64,000 nucleotides of DNA from Haloferula sp. BvORR071 (GCF_000739615.1 NZ_BATP01000059.1:186001-250000); one strand, 5' to 3'; shown: positions 40,913 through 49,739, numbered from the stretch's first letter. The notes: generated by a model not told the origin, from the sequence alone. Numbers and translations are program-made.

Positions 40913-41753
40913 TATCGTTTTGGAAAGAGATTGATCGGGTCAGGGCCCAGATGCCCGCGCCGAACAGGGTGCCTGCTGCGACATCCGCGACGTAGTGGTA
41001 CTGCAGGCCGATGGTGGCGCAGATGATCAGCAAGCAGGGGATGGCCAGCCAGCTGCCCAAGCGGCGCGATGCCGCGAAGGCGGAGAGCAGGACAAAGACA
41101 GTGATCGCCGTGTGCAGGCTCGGGAATACATCCACGCCATTGCAGCCGCTCTGGACGATCCGGTAATTCAGATCCGAGAAGAAGCCAGGGTGGGCAATCG
41201 GACCGATGCGTGCCGCCAGGGTGGATTCCTTGAAGGGGCCGGCTGCGGGGAAAGTCGTATAGGCTGCGAAACCGATCGCGAAGATCAGGTGAAAGCCGGT
41301 CACATAGCGGAGCTGCGTCTTTCCTCCGCGGTAGGCGGCGAAAATGTAGCCGCCCACCCAGAGCGGGAAGAAGAACAAGTACGCCGCGGATAGTAGCTCG
41401 CGCAGGGCGCCGGAGACGGCAGGCATCACCCGTATCGCCAGGCAGTCGCCGAAGAGCATCCGGTCGATCTCGAAGAGCACGGGGTCTGCCCGCCATTCGC
41501 GCAGGCGCGGGATGGCACCACCGAGCCAGAAGTAGGAAAGGTTCAGGGCGACCAGTGGCAGCCAGAGGCGGACTTGCCACCACGGCCCCTGCGGGCGGAT
41601 CCGCCGTAGGGCCAGGAAGCTGGCAGCCTGCACGCCGAGCACCGCCAAGTCAGTTGGCCGCGCGATGCCTTTGAAGAGCAGGGAGATTCCCAAGCCCAGC
41701 CAGAGGAGAAGGTAGGCGGACTCGTGCCAAAGGAATTTCGGGCGATCAGGCAT
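40797..41753 (-). CDS. PAP2-family phosphatase, membrane
   Basis: A 318-residue integral membrane protein with about six helices. It contains the phosphatidic acid phosphatase type 2/inositolphosphotransferase pattern: GFHLIFAIGFAAYTTFPAAGPF, then DVFPSLHTAITVFVLLSAFAASR (PSLHTA motif) and IGLQYHYVADVAAGTLFG with the second conserved His and Asp, lying at the membrane surface. It likely dephosphorylates a lipid phosphate or transfers a phosphoalcohol. It starts eight bases inside the end of the acyltransferase gene, so the two are coupled, which suggests a lipid-modifying unit. Its last 40 residues (GSDPARSRSERPRAERG, Arg/Gly-rich) overlap the coding start of the PEP-synthase-like gene, an unusually long overlap. 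Confidence 0.8.
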   Translation of the reverse strand: MPDRPKFLWHESAYLLLWLGLGISLLFKGIARPTDLAVLGVQAASFLALRRIRPQGPWWQVRLWLPLVALNLSYFWLGGAIPRLREWRADPVLFEIDRMLFGDCLAIRVMPAVSGALRELLSAAYLFFFPLWVGGYIFAAYRGGKTQLRYVTGFHLIFAIGFAAYTTFPAAGPFKESTLAARIGPIAHPGFFSDLNYRIVQSGCNGVDVFPSLHTAITVFVLLSAFAASRRLGSWLAIPCLLIICATIGLQYHYVADVAAGTLFGAGIWALTRSISFQNDNEISFGSDPARSRSERPRAERGEGLAAGEAPARGLPRS

Positions 41754-42945
41754 GGTTTGGTTGGGTGAGCAGCGCTCGGATTTCGCGAATCTGCTTCCGT
41801 TCGGCGGGGGACGCCAGCAGCCAGCGGAGTTTTCTCCACGCCGCGCGCAGTGGATTCCGGGAGCGGACTGCCAGCACAGTGCTGATGGCATAGGCGACCG
41901 CGCCCTTCGGGCCCCAAGCCCAGACTGAGCCAGCGAGTGCCAGTGGCATCCAGAGCGCGGCAGCCGCGCTACCCGCCAGGATCTTCCACAGGGCCACCAC
42001 ATTCGGACCAGCGGCAAGGCGCCGGGCAATGACGTGGGCGGCCATGAAGACGGGCGCATTGAGCAGGTAGCCGGGGAGTGCCAGCGGGGCTAACAACAGG
42101 GGAAGAGGCGAGCGGGGCGCTTCCGCCACCATCTCCCGCGAGCCGTGCCGAAGTCTTTGCCAGCGCGAGGAAAGTTCCGCAGGCACGCTGCCTTCCCATG
42201 CCTTCAAGCGGTGGTAGCGGGAACCGTTCGTGTGTGAGGCCGCCCTCTCTGCGATTTCCTGGTGCAAGGCGTCCTCAAAGTTCGTGCCGACGGTGAGCAG
42301 GCCGGTGTTGATCGCGTTCTTGAGGGCCACCAGGCGCCGACCTTCGGAAGAGACCTCTAGCGGCTCACCGATGGTTACTTCCACGCGCGAGCGGAAATGA
42401 CCCGGATCCTCGTAGTGCAGACCTACCGGAACGATCTGTGGCAAGCGGCCGGTGGCTTCTTCAAACGCCAGGGCCAAACGAGCCGCGCCCGAGTGAAAAG
42501 GGAGATGGTGAGGCCCCAAGCTACTGGTGCCTTCCGGGAAGACGCAGAGAGCACCGCCGTGCTGCAGATATTGCAGGCACTGGGCCATCGACCCGGAGTT
42601 GTCGGCCTTGCCGTCCTGTGGGCGCTCAACCGGGATACCCGAGAAGAACACGCGCAGCCACCACTGACGGACCAAACGGCCGGCAATCATAAACTCCAGC
42701 CGTGGATGAACCGAGTGAAGGAGAAAGCCGTCGACCGCGCCATTGCGGTGGCAGGAGACCAGTAGCAGGGGGCCCTCCTTCGGCAGACTTCCGGTGACGA
42801 TCACCCGATCGAACCACACGGCGCAGATGCAGCGGTGTAGCAGGCGATGCCATGCGGTGCCGGTAGTGGAGGAAAGCGAGTGCACGAGGAAGATGACTAG
42901 CGGGGTAAGTGCCATCCTCCCAATCGATACCTTGTGCTTAATCAT
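41746..42945 (-). CDS. Lysophospholipid-type acyltransferase
   Basis: A 399-residue membrane-associated enzyme of the PlsC/GPAT family. The HxxxxD catalytic motif is in VSCHRNGAVDGFLL and the second motif is FPEGTSS; both are typical of glycerol-phosphate and lysophosphatidate acyltransferases. A hydrophobic N-terminal segment (LTPLVIFLVHSL) and C-terminal helices (LLLAPLALPGYLLNAPVFMAAHVIA, LWKILAGSAAAALWMPLALAGSVWAWG) anchor it. It is the second gene of a four-gene minus-strand unit (exonuclease, acyltransferase, PAP2, PEP-synthase-like) and overlaps the PAP2 gene by eight bases. Two Met starts are possible (42945 or 42915); the first is given. Substrate acyl acceptor is unknown. Confidence 0.82.
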   Translation of the reverse strand: MIKHKVSIGRMALTPLVIFLVHSLSSTTGTAWHRLLHRCICAVWFDRVIVTGSLPKEGPLLLVSCHRNGAVDGFLLHSVHPRLEFMIAGRLVRQWWLRVFFSGIPVERPQDGKADNSGSMAQCLQYLQHGGALCVFPEGTSSLGPHHLPFHSGAARLALAFEEATGRLPQIVPVGLHYEDPGHFRSRVEVTIGEPLEVSSEGRRLVALKNAINTGLLTVGTNFEDALHQEIAERAASHTNGSRYHRLKAWEGSVPAELSSRWQRLRHGSREMVAEAPRSPLPLLLAPLALPGYLLNAPVFMAAHVIARRLAAGPNVVALWKILAGSAAAALWMPLALAGSVWAWGPKGAVAYAISTVLAVRSRNPLRAAWRKLRWLLASPAERKQIREIRALLTQPNHA

Positions 42946-42964
42946 CGCTGGAGGCGATGATGTC

Positions 42965-43603
42965 TCATGCCCGACGGCTGCGGTGCCAGACTCCGGTATC
43001 CGGGGCCAGTAGCCATTCCAGCGGCTTGGCGGTGAGGTCAAAGGTGTGAGCGATGTCTTCCAACAGGATCAAAGAAGCCACCGCGTCGTAGAGGGCATCG
43101 TGCCAGCGGCGGCCGGGTATCATCGCGGCCACTTTGGCGGAGAGCCCACGCGCCTCGCAGATACCGGAGAGCGAGTGACCATCGAGTTCCGGCCATGCCG
43201 CTCGCGCTAGCAAGAGGGTATCGACCCAAGGTCCGAAGCCATGACCGGGGAAAGCGCGGAGGAAACGCTTCTCCGTGCCCTTGCCATGAGCGACCACCAC
43301 AGCCCCCGCGAGACGGCGCTTCAGTTCCGGCCACAGGCTGAGTAACCCCGGTGCCCCCGCCAGATCCTCATCGCGGATACCGTGGACCTTGCGGGCTGAC
43401 CAGGTGATGGGGACTTCTGAAGCCAAGTAGGAAACGAAGGTCTCGCCGTGCCCGTTGCCGGGCGTCCAGCCGGCCAAGCCGACCTGCACCGGCACGTCCG
43501 TCCGCCCGCGGGCGGCACCCGCCGACTCAAAATCGATGGCCGTGAAGCGGCAGTCCCCGATTAGCACGCGCCCAGCGCAGCATGCCCCGCCCGGAGCCGC
43601 CAT
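42965..43603 (-). CDS. DnaQ-like 3'-5' exonuclease
   Basis: A 212-residue protein of the DEDD exonuclease superfamily. ExoI motif: FTAIDFESAG with Asp and Glu; then the HGIRDEDLAGAP segment and VVVAHGKGTEKRFL (ExoII-like), and RWHDALYDAVASLILLE (ExoIII with His and Asp). It probably degrades or proofreads single-stranded DNA or RNA, like the epsilon subunit or oligoribonuclease. The start is ATG 43603; the longer open frame upstream overlaps the divergent UbiA-like gene. It is the first gene of the minus-strand unit, 19 bases before the acyltransferase start. Confidence 0.8.
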   Translation of the reverse strand: MAAPGGACCAGRVLIGDCRFTAIDFESAGAARGRTDVPVQVGLAGWTPGNGHGETFVSYLASEVPITWSARKVHGIRDEDLAGAPGLLSLWPELKRRLAGAVVVAHGKGTEKRFLRAFPGHGFGPWVDTLLLARAAWPELDGHSLSGICEARGLSAKVAAMIPGRRWHDALYDAVASLILLEDIAHTFDLTAKPLEWLLAPDTGVWHRSRRA

Positions 43604-43678
43604 CTGAAAATCCCCACATCCGGGGATCTTCCCGGGCTTGCCAAGGTGGGATCGGTCGCTGAAGGTCCGGCCCCGCGA

Positions 43679-44551
43679 ATGCCGGAACGCCGCACACCAT
43701 TTTGGCTCTGGCCGAATCTCCTGAGTCTCGACGCCCCGATCGTCGCGATCGTTTGGCTCTGCATGTTCAAGAAGATCTGGGTCCCCGGGATCCTGACTTG
43801 GGAGCACTATGCCGCGCTCGGTCTGGCGGTTTGGGGGATCTACATCTTCGACCGCATCCTCGATGTGAAGATGCTGGCACCGGGCGATCCCCGGCTGGGG
43901 CCTCGGCATGAGTTTCACCAGAAGCACACCAAGGTGATGGGCTTTCTGGGGCTGATTGCGCTGGTGGGCTCCGCCTTGATCGCCGGTTACGGCATCCCCT
44001 TCGGTCCCTTGATCGAATATGGAAAGCCGATCCTGTTCCTGGTGGTGATCTTCTTCTCGCTGACGGTTTTCTCCAAGCAGGACCGGGAGATTCCGCATCT
44101 CAGGAATCTCGCCGCCGGCTTGGCCTTCTCCTTCGGCACGGCCTTCGGTGCGCACATGTGGGCACCCGATAGTTACGAGTTCGGCCTGCAGTCGATCGGC
44201 CTTTGCCTTTCGGCCGAGATGCTGACCTTCGCGGTGCTCTGCACGCTGAATATCTCCGCGATCCACTTCTGGGAAAACTCGCGCTCGTCCAACGATGTCG
44301 AGCAGGGCGCGGCGAATGACCTCGCGCTGACCGTGCCGCTGACGGTGCTCGCCGCAGCCTGCATCGGACTGGCGGTGATGGACTCGGAGAATCGCAGCCG
44401 CTCCTTTTATTACGCGGTGCTGATTTCCACTGCGCTGATCTACGTGCTCAACCGCCTGCGCTCGAATTACTCGATGGACGCATTGCGGGTGATGGCGGAT
44501 GCGGCGATGATTGTGCCGCTGCCGATCTTCTTTGTTCTGGCCAAATCCTGA
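43679..44551 (+). CDS. Multi-helix membrane protein, UbiA-prenyltransferase-like
   Basis: A 290-residue membrane protein with about eight helices. The first cytoplasmic loop has IYIFDRILDVKMLAPGDPRLGPRHEFHQ, whose Asp-rich (DRxLD) and following Arg-His pattern resembles the first Asp-rich loop of UbiA-type prenyltransferases, and a second loop has HFWENSRSSNDVEQGAANDLA, which could be the second. Sequence distance is large, so the substrate cannot be named; quinone, heme or archaetidyl-type lipids are all possible. The ATG at 43679 is preferred over GTG 43646 as it begins the first helix after a short basic leader. A small inverted repeat (ATCCCC/GGGGAT, 43610-43627) lies in the divergent promoter gap. 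Confidence 0.6.
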   Translation: MPERRTPFWLWPNLLSLDAPIVAIVWLCMFKKIWVPGILTWEHYAALGLAVWGIYIFDRILDVKMLAPGDPRLGPRHEFHQKHTKVMGFLGLIALVGSALIAGYGIPFGPLIEYGKPILFLVVIFFSLTVFSKQDREIPHLRNLAAGLAFSFGTAFGAHMWAPDSYEFGLQSIGLCLSAEMLTFAVLCTLNISAIHFWENSRSSNDVEQGAANDLALTVPLTVLAAACIGLAVMDSENRSRSFYYAVLISTALIYVLNRLRSNYSMDALRVMADAAMIVPLPIFFVLAKS

Positions 44552-44691
44552 TCCGATTCAGGTCTTGGAGGGCCGATTCGGAGCAAGATTCCGCACGAAA
44601 CGGCACAAAATCGATCACCTTTCCGGGGTATTCCTGATCGGGCTTGCGGCAATTCTCCTCCGTCCTAAGCTCACGCCCTCCCACGCATTCC

Positions 44692-45324
44692 ATGTCAAAG
44701 GCATTCGAGATCAAACGACCGGCATTCCTCATCCTCGGCGCACCGGGGTCGGGGAAGGGGACTCAAGGCAAAGTCTTGGGCTCCATCCCGCGCTTTTTCC
44801 ACTGCGCTTGCGGTGACGTCTTCCGCTCGCTGGATACCCGCACCTCTATCGGCCAGCGCTTCGTGGACTATTCCAGCCGCGGTGAGTTGGTGCCGGACGA
44901 GCTGACCATCGAGCTCTGGAAGGCCCAAGTGGACAACTGGCGCGAGTCCCACGTCTACAAGCCAGATATCGATTTCCTGGTCCTCGACGGTATCCCGCGC
45001 AACGTGCCGCAAGCTGAGATGATCGAGCAGTTCCTCGATATTCACCAAGTTTTCCATCTCTCCTGCCCGGATCGCAGCGAGCTGGCCCGCCGCATGCGCA
45101 AGCGGGCGCTGAAGGATAACCGCATCGATGATGCCTCTGAGCGCGTGATTCAGCAACGGATCGCCACCTACGAAGCGGAGACCAAGCCGATCCTTGAATA
45201 CTTCTCACATGGCCTGGTCACAGACATTGATGCCACGCAGCCGCCCGTGAAGGTGTTGCACGACATCATCGGAAAGATCGTGTCCCTGCCGGTCTTCAAG
45301 GACTCCGCTCAACACATCGCCTGA
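44692..45324 (+). CDS. adk: Adenylate kinase
   Basis: A 210-residue nucleoside monophosphate kinase. Visible: P-loop FLILGAPGSGKGTQGKV, FFHCACGDVFRS (NMP-binding helix), GELVPDELTIELWKAQV, FLVLDGIPRNVPQAEMIEQFL and RKRALKDNRIDDASERVIQQRIATYEAET. Adenylate kinase interconverts AMP, ADP and ATP. The LID region is short and lacks the four zinc ligands of the long-LID type. The usual AK start is reproduced from Met 44692, 16 residues into the open frame. It precedes fmt by eight bases, so both probably share a transcript. Confidence 0.87.
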   Translation: MSKAFEIKRPAFLILGAPGSGKGTQGKVLGSIPRFFHCACGDVFRSLDTRTSIGQRFVDYSSRGELVPDELTIELWKAQVDNWRESHVYKPDIDFLVLDGIPRNVPQAEMIEQFLDIHQVFHLSCPDRSELARRMRKRALKDNRIDDASERVIQQRIATYEAETKPILEYFSHGLVTDIDATQPPVKVLHDIIGKIVSLPVFKDSAQHIA

Positions 45325-45332
45325 CCTTCCTG

Positions 45333-46280
45333 ATGCCGAGTGATACCCGCGTGATCTTCTTCGGTAGCGGAGAGATCGCGATTCCTTCTTTCCGCCGCCT
45401 GATCGAATCTGGGCCGCGGCCCTTGGCCTTGGTCACGCAGCCGGACAAACCGGCGGGTCGGCATCGGGAATTGCTCCCGCCTCCCATTAAGCGGATTGCG
45501 GTGGAAGCGGGTATCCCGGTGCTTCAGCCGGAGAGTGTGCGGGATGAGGCGAGCTTGGCTGTCTTGCGCGAGCTGGCACCGGATCTGATTGTGGTGATGG
45601 CTTACGGGCAGATCTTGCCGAAGGCGCTGATCGCCATTCCACGGATCGCCTGCATCAATCTGCACGGCTCGCTGCTGCCGCGGCATCGTGGCGCTTCCTG
45701 CATTCAGGCTGCCATCGATGACGGCGATACCGAGACCGGTATCACCGTGATGCACATGGTGCCGAAGCTTGACGCAGGGGACATCATCCTCGCGCGCTCC
45801 ACGCCGATCGGAGCGGATGAGACCGGCGGCGTTCTTCACGACCGCATGGCAGAGATCGCCGCGGAAGCGATGGCGGAAGCACTGCCACTGCTGATGAGCT
45901 CCACCGCGCCATGCATTGCGCAGGACCCCGCACTCGTCACCTACGCGCCCAAGCTGGAGCGCGACCACGGGCGGATCGACTGGACTTGGGATGCTGCCCG
46001 GCTCGTCCGCAGGATCCGCGCCTACGATCCGTGGCCCGGGACCTGGACGGAGATTGTCGACGGCGGAAAGGTGAAGCGGATCAAGATTTTCCCCGCCCGC
46101 TCCGGGGCGGAGGCCGAAGGAATGCCGGGCACCGTCGTTCTGCGCGAGGGTGCCGTCCGTGTCGACTGTGGCACAGGGCACTTGGTGCTCGGAGAAGTGC
46201 AGGCAGACGGATCGCGCCGGATGCCTGCGGCCGAGTGGGCCCGCGGATTCCACGGCGGGGCGCTGCCGCAATTCCGTTAG
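45333..46280 (+). CDS. fmt: Methionyl-tRNA formyltransferase
   Basis: A 315-residue enzyme that formylates initiator Met-tRNA from 10-formyl-tetrahydrofolate. Visible: VIFFGSGEIAIPSFRRLI, the LLPPPIKRIAVEAGIPVLQPE segment, PDLIVVMAYGQILPKALI, and the catalytic loop INLHGSLLPRHRGASCIQ (family consensus NxHxSLLPxxRGAxP), then MVPKLDAGDIILA. The last 100 residues form the oligonucleotide-binding-like domain that holds tRNA. The length is near the family's (about 310). It follows adk after eight bases and is followed after 86 bases by the Tat protein gene. Confidence 0.9.
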   Translation: MPSDTRVIFFGSGEIAIPSFRRLIESGPRPLALVTQPDKPAGRHRELLPPPIKRIAVEAGIPVLQPESVRDEASLAVLRELAPDLIVVMAYGQILPKALIAIPRIACINLHGSLLPRHRGASCIQAAIDDGDTETGITVMHMVPKLDAGDIILARSTPIGADETGGVLHDRMAEIAAEAMAEALPLLMSSTAPCIAQDPALVTYAPKLERDHGRIDWTWDAARLVRRIRAYDPWPGTWTEIVDGGKVKRIKIFPARSGAEAEGMPGTVVLREGAVRVDCGTGHLVLGEVQADGSRRMPAAEWARGFHGGALPQFR

Positions 46281-46366
46281 ATCGGGACCTCCCCGGACGC
46301 ACGTCATTGCCCCTTGCGTCCCTGCGAATCCGTGCCCATCTTCCCGCTCGGGTTGCTGCCCGCGCG

Positions 46367-47875
46367 ATGAAATCGGATTGGACACGGCGGGGATTCCTCA
46401 CCACCGCCACGCAGGGGACCTTGCTCGGAGCAGGGGGGCTGGAGTTTTTGTCACGACTGCCGATGGTCTCGGCGCAGGAGGCCAAGGTGGATCCCACGAT
46501 GGTCCGCTTCCTGCCGGAGATCGAGCCGCTGGTCCGCCTGCTGGAAGACACCTCGCGCGAGCGCTTACTGGAAGAAGTCGGCCAGAAGATCCGCGGCGGC
46601 ACGACTCACCGCGAGATCTTGGCGGCGCTGCTCCTCGCTGGCATCCGCAATATCCAACCGCGGCCGGTCGGCTTCAAATTTCACGCCGTGCTGGTGGTGA
46701 ACTCCGCCAATCTCGCCAGCCAGAATTCGCCCTCCGGCGACCGCTGGTTGCCCTTGTTCTGGGCGCTCGACCAATTCAAGTCCTCGCAGGAGAAGGACAA
46801 GAAGGAGGGCGACTGGACCATGGAGGCCGTTTACGAGGCCGCCGTCCCACCGGCGGAGCGTGCGGTGGAGAGCTTCCGCAGGGGAATGGATGCCTGGGAC
46901 ATCGCCTGTGCGGACTCCTCTGCCGCTAGCGTGGCCCGTGGCATCGGCACCCAAGCCGCCTTCGATCTCTTCTGCCGCTACGGCGCGCGTGACTACCGCG
47001 ACATCGGCCACAAGGCCATCTACGTCTCGAACAGTTGGCGGCTCTTGGAAACCATTGGCTGGCAACACGCCGAGCCGGTGCTGCGCTCGCTCTCCTACGC
47101 GCTGCTCGCCTACGACGGCACCAATCCGACCGAGCGCGACGCGCTGGCCGACCGTCCAGGCCGCAAGAACAACGAGCGGCTCAAGGAGCTACGCGCGACC
47201 TGGAACAGCGGCGAGAACAGGCCGGGTGCGACGGCTGAGATGCTTGCCTCCCTGCGCTCCGGCACTTGGGACGATGCCGCCTCAAAGGTGGTCGAGCTGA
47301 TCAATGGCGGCTGCAGCCCGCAGCCGGTGTGGGATGCCATGTTCCAGTGCGCAGCCGAGTTGCTGATGCGCTCACCCGGCATCGTCAGCCTGCACGCCTC
47401 GACGACCACCAACGCCCTGCACTACGCCTTCATGCACGCGCAGGACGATGAGACGCGGCGATTCCTGCTGCTCCAGAATGCTTCTTTCCTGCCGCTGTTC
47501 CGCTCGGACGCCGGGATTGAGGGCGGGGTGGAGATCGATACCTTCGAAGCCTTGCCATCCGAGTCGCAGGGCTTGGCCGCCGTGGATGAGATTTTCGCCG
47601 GCCTCGCTGACGACCGCCTCGCGGCCTCTCGTCGCACCTTGGCCTTCCTCGATGGCGGTGGCGATCCCAAGATGTTCACCGATGCGGCGCAGCGCCTGAT
47701 CTACCTCAAGGGCACCGACTCCCACGACTACAAGTATAGTAGCGCGATCATCGAGGACTACAAACACCTCTCGCCCGCCTACCGCAACCGTTTCCTCGCC
47801 GCCAGCACGCACTGGCTGAAGGGCTCATCGGTGGCGGACAGTTCGCTTGTGGCGCGGAGCAGAGCGGCGCTCTGA
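46367..47875 (+). CDS. Tat-exported protein of unknown function
   Basis: A 502-residue protein that begins MKSDWTRRGFLTTATQGTLLGAGG, a twin-arginine signal (RRGFL) that would deliver a folded, probably cofactor-containing protein across the membrane. The rest is mainly helical with repeated Ala/Leu/Trp segments; a phrase such as HASTTTNALHYAFMHAQDD and a Ser-rich SSAASVARGIGTQAAFDLFCRYG could line an active site, but no known motif is present. The earlier frame (from 45911) is in a different register from fmt and is not used. It is likely the last gene of the adk-fmt group, although the 86-base gap could hold a promoter. Confidence 0.7.
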   Translation: MKSDWTRRGFLTTATQGTLLGAGGLEFLSRLPMVSAQEAKVDPTMVRFLPEIEPLVRLLEDTSRERLLEEVGQKIRGGTTHREILAALLLAGIRNIQPRPVGFKFHAVLVVNSANLASQNSPSGDRWLPLFWALDQFKSSQEKDKKEGDWTMEAVYEAAVPPAERAVESFRRGMDAWDIACADSSAASVARGIGTQAAFDLFCRYGARDYRDIGHKAIYVSNSWRLLETIGWQHAEPVLRSLSYALLAYDGTNPTERDALADRPGRKNNERLKELRATWNSGENRPGATAEMLASLRSGTWDDAASKVVELINGGCSPQPVWDAMFQCAAELLMRSPGIVSLHASTTTNALHYAFMHAQDDETRRFLLLQNASFLPLFRSDAGIEGGVEIDTFEALPSESQGLAAVDEIFAGLADDRLAASRRTLAFLDGGGDPKMFTDAAQRLIYLKGTDSHDYKYSSAIIEDYKHLSPAYRNRFLAASTHWLKGSSVADSSLVARSRAAL

Positions 47876-48118
47876 TGGGAGCGCAGCGGCGCAGCCGCTC
47901 CACCAACGAAGCCCGCAAGTCTCTTTTGGGGCGATTCCGTCACCCGATTCCAGCAGCCCCCGAAATTGGGTACTTTCCCCTACAGCCCTAGGCTGCTAGC
48001 TTTCGCGCGTTCCGGGCTTGGTGTGCCATCCCCCTCCCATGGCGCCGCCTGCTCATGACACAGCTAAACGGCTCTCTGCCGCCAAGCCCGGACGTTTCTC
48101 TCGAGTGCACGGGGCCTC

Positions 48119-49012
48119 TCACGCCCGCACCAGCGCATCCAGTTCCGCCATCGTCTCTACTGGAATCTCCAGATCTGCCGCGGCTAGGTTCTCTTCCAAG
48201 TGAGCAACCGAGGAGGTGCCCGGAATCAGCAGAATATTCGGCGAACGCTGCAGCAGCCAAGCGAGAGCCACCTGCATTGGCGTGGCACCGAGCGCCGCCG
48301 CGATGCCATCCAGAGCCGAAGATTGGATCGGCCTGAAGCCGCCGAGAGGGAAGTAAGGAACGTAAGCGATCCCTTGTTGGGCGAGGCTATCGATGAAGCC
48401 GTCGTCGTGCCGCTGAACCAGGTTGTAGAGGTTCTGGATGCAGACAATTTCGGTCATCTTCTGGGCCTGTTCCAATTGCCACGGCGTCACATGACTCAGG
48501 CCGATGTGCTTGATCAGGCCCTGCTGCTTCAGTTCGACTAGGGTCGCGATCTGTTCTTCGAGCGGCTCGTCCTTGGGTGCTTCGAGCCCGCCCATGCGCA
48601 TGTTCACGATGTCGAGCGCTTCCACCCCGAGATTGCGAAGGTTGCCGTGGACTTGCTCGGTTAGTTCCTGTGGCGACTTCGCCATCTGCCATGAGCCATC
48701 GGCTGGGCGCACGCAGCCCACTTTGGTGACGATCACGAGCTCGTCTGGGTAGGGGTGGAGGGCCTCACGAATGATCTGGTTGGTGAAATGCGGGCCGTAG
48801 AAGTCCGAGGTGTCGATGTGATTTACGCCGGCCTCGATCGCACGGCGCAGCACTGCCACCGCAGCCACCGGATCGCGTGGCGGACCGTAGACCCCTGGAC
48901 CCGCCAGTTGCATCGCGCCGTAGCCCATGCGGCGGACGGTTACCTCGGTGCCGGGGAAGGTGAATTCTCCGCCGAGGGCGGTGCCGGGAGTGGATGAAGT
49001 GGATTCGCTCAT
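48119..49012 (-). CDS. Aldo/keto reductase
   Basis: A 297-residue TIM-barrel oxidoreductase. Visible: RRMGYGAMQLAGPGVYGPP, NHIDTSDFYGPHFTNQIIREAL with the catalytic Asp and Tyr, LVIVTKVGCVRPADGSW with Lys, and GLSHVTPWQLEQA. The position that normally carries the catalytic His (after the 'DI' strand) reads VNMRMGGLE, as in a subgroup of this superfamily, so the fourth tetrad residue may be lost. Such enzymes reduce aldehydes or sugars with NADPH. It is divergent from a TetR regulator; a perfect 11-base inverted repeat lies between them. Confidence 0.85.
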   Translation of the reverse strand: MSESTSSTPGTALGGEFTFPGTEVTVRRMGYGAMQLAGPGVYGPPRDPVAAVAVLRRAIEAGVNHIDTSDFYGPHFTNQIIREALHPYPDELVIVTKVGCVRPADGSWQMAKSPQELTEQVHGNLRNLGVEALDIVNMRMGGLEAPKDEPLEEQIATLVELKQQGLIKHIGLSHVTPWQLEQAQKMTEIVCIQNLYNLVQRHDDGFIDSLAQQGIAYVPYFPLGGFRPIQSSALDGIAAALGATPMQVALAWLLQRSPNILLIPGTSSVAHLEENLAAADLEIPVETMAELDALVRA

Positions 49013-49050
49013 GGTTCGGCGTTCCCTGTAAGGTGGTCTTCGTGATGGGT

Positions 49051-49080
49051 CAAATGACAAAATATGAAATTTGTCATTTG
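49051..49080. promoter_or_regulatory. Inverted repeat between aldo/keto reductase and TetR genes, candidate operator
   Basis: CAAATGACAAA (49051-49061) and its exact complement TTTGTCATTTG (49070-49080) flank an eight-base spacer in the 121-base gap between the two divergent genes. TetR proteins bind such palindromes and often repress both themselves and the divergent gene. The surrounding sequence also shows seven-base periodicity as at 24507 and 35601, so it might instead be a member of that repeat class. Confidence 0.45.
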
Positions 49081-49133
49081 TGATTTGTGGCTGCGATTGG
49101 AGATTTTCTGGGGCAGGCTTCCTTGCCGCTGTC

Positions 49134-49739
49134 GTGACCACCGAAGAAACACCGCTACCCGAGCGCATCCTCGATGCCGCCGAGGTTCTGCTGCGCCGTC
49201 ATGGTGCGGAGAAGATGAACGTGGTGGATATCGCCCGCGCGCTGGGTATGAGCCACGGCAACGTCTACCGCCACTTCCCGAGCAAGAAGGCGGTCTTGGA
49301 TGCCGTGGCCGTGCGCTGGCTGAACAAAGTCTCCTCCCCCTTGGAGCAGATCGCTGCGGACCAGACCCGTCCCGCCTCCGAACGCTTGGCCGAGTGGTTC
49401 CACACGCTGCGTGCCGCCAAGCGACGTAAGGTCTTGGATGACCCGGAGCTCTTTCGCGTCTACCACGCCATCGCCATCACCATGCGCACGGTGGCAAGCG
49501 AGCATGTCGCCAGCTTGCATGCACAGCTTGAGAGGATCATTGCCGACGGCATTGCCGCTGGAGAGTTTTCCGCGGGCTTGGACGCACAGGTGGCAGCGCG
49601 CGCCTTCATGCAATCCACCATGGCCTTCCATCATCCGCTGATGATCATGCAGGAATGCCCGAGCGACGAAGAAGCCCGAGCCGCATTCGGTATCATCCTC
49701 AGCGGCCTGAAGGCAAGCCCCTCCGGGCTTCCCCGCTGA
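49134..49739 (+). CDS. TetR family transcriptional regulator
   Basis: A 201-residue regulator. The N-terminal helix-turn-helix is MNVVDIARALGMSHGNVYRHFPSKKAVLDAV, with the RILDAAEVLLRRHGAEK helix before it. The C-terminal ligand-binding part is helical and ends with the HPLMIMQECPSDEEARAAF segment. GTG 49134 begins VTTEETPLPERIL and matches the usual domain start. The divergent aldo/keto reductase gene is the probable target, and the ligand is unknown. Confidence 0.85.
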   Translation: MTTEETPLPERILDAAEVLLRRHGAEKMNVVDIARALGMSHGNVYRHFPSKKAVLDAVAVRWLNKVSSPLEQIAADQTRPASERLAEWFHTLRAAKRRKVLDDPELFRVYHAIAITMRTVASEHVASLHAQLERIIADGIAAGEFSAGLDAQVAARAFMQSTMAFHHPLMIMQECPSDEEARAAFGIILSGLKASPSGLPR

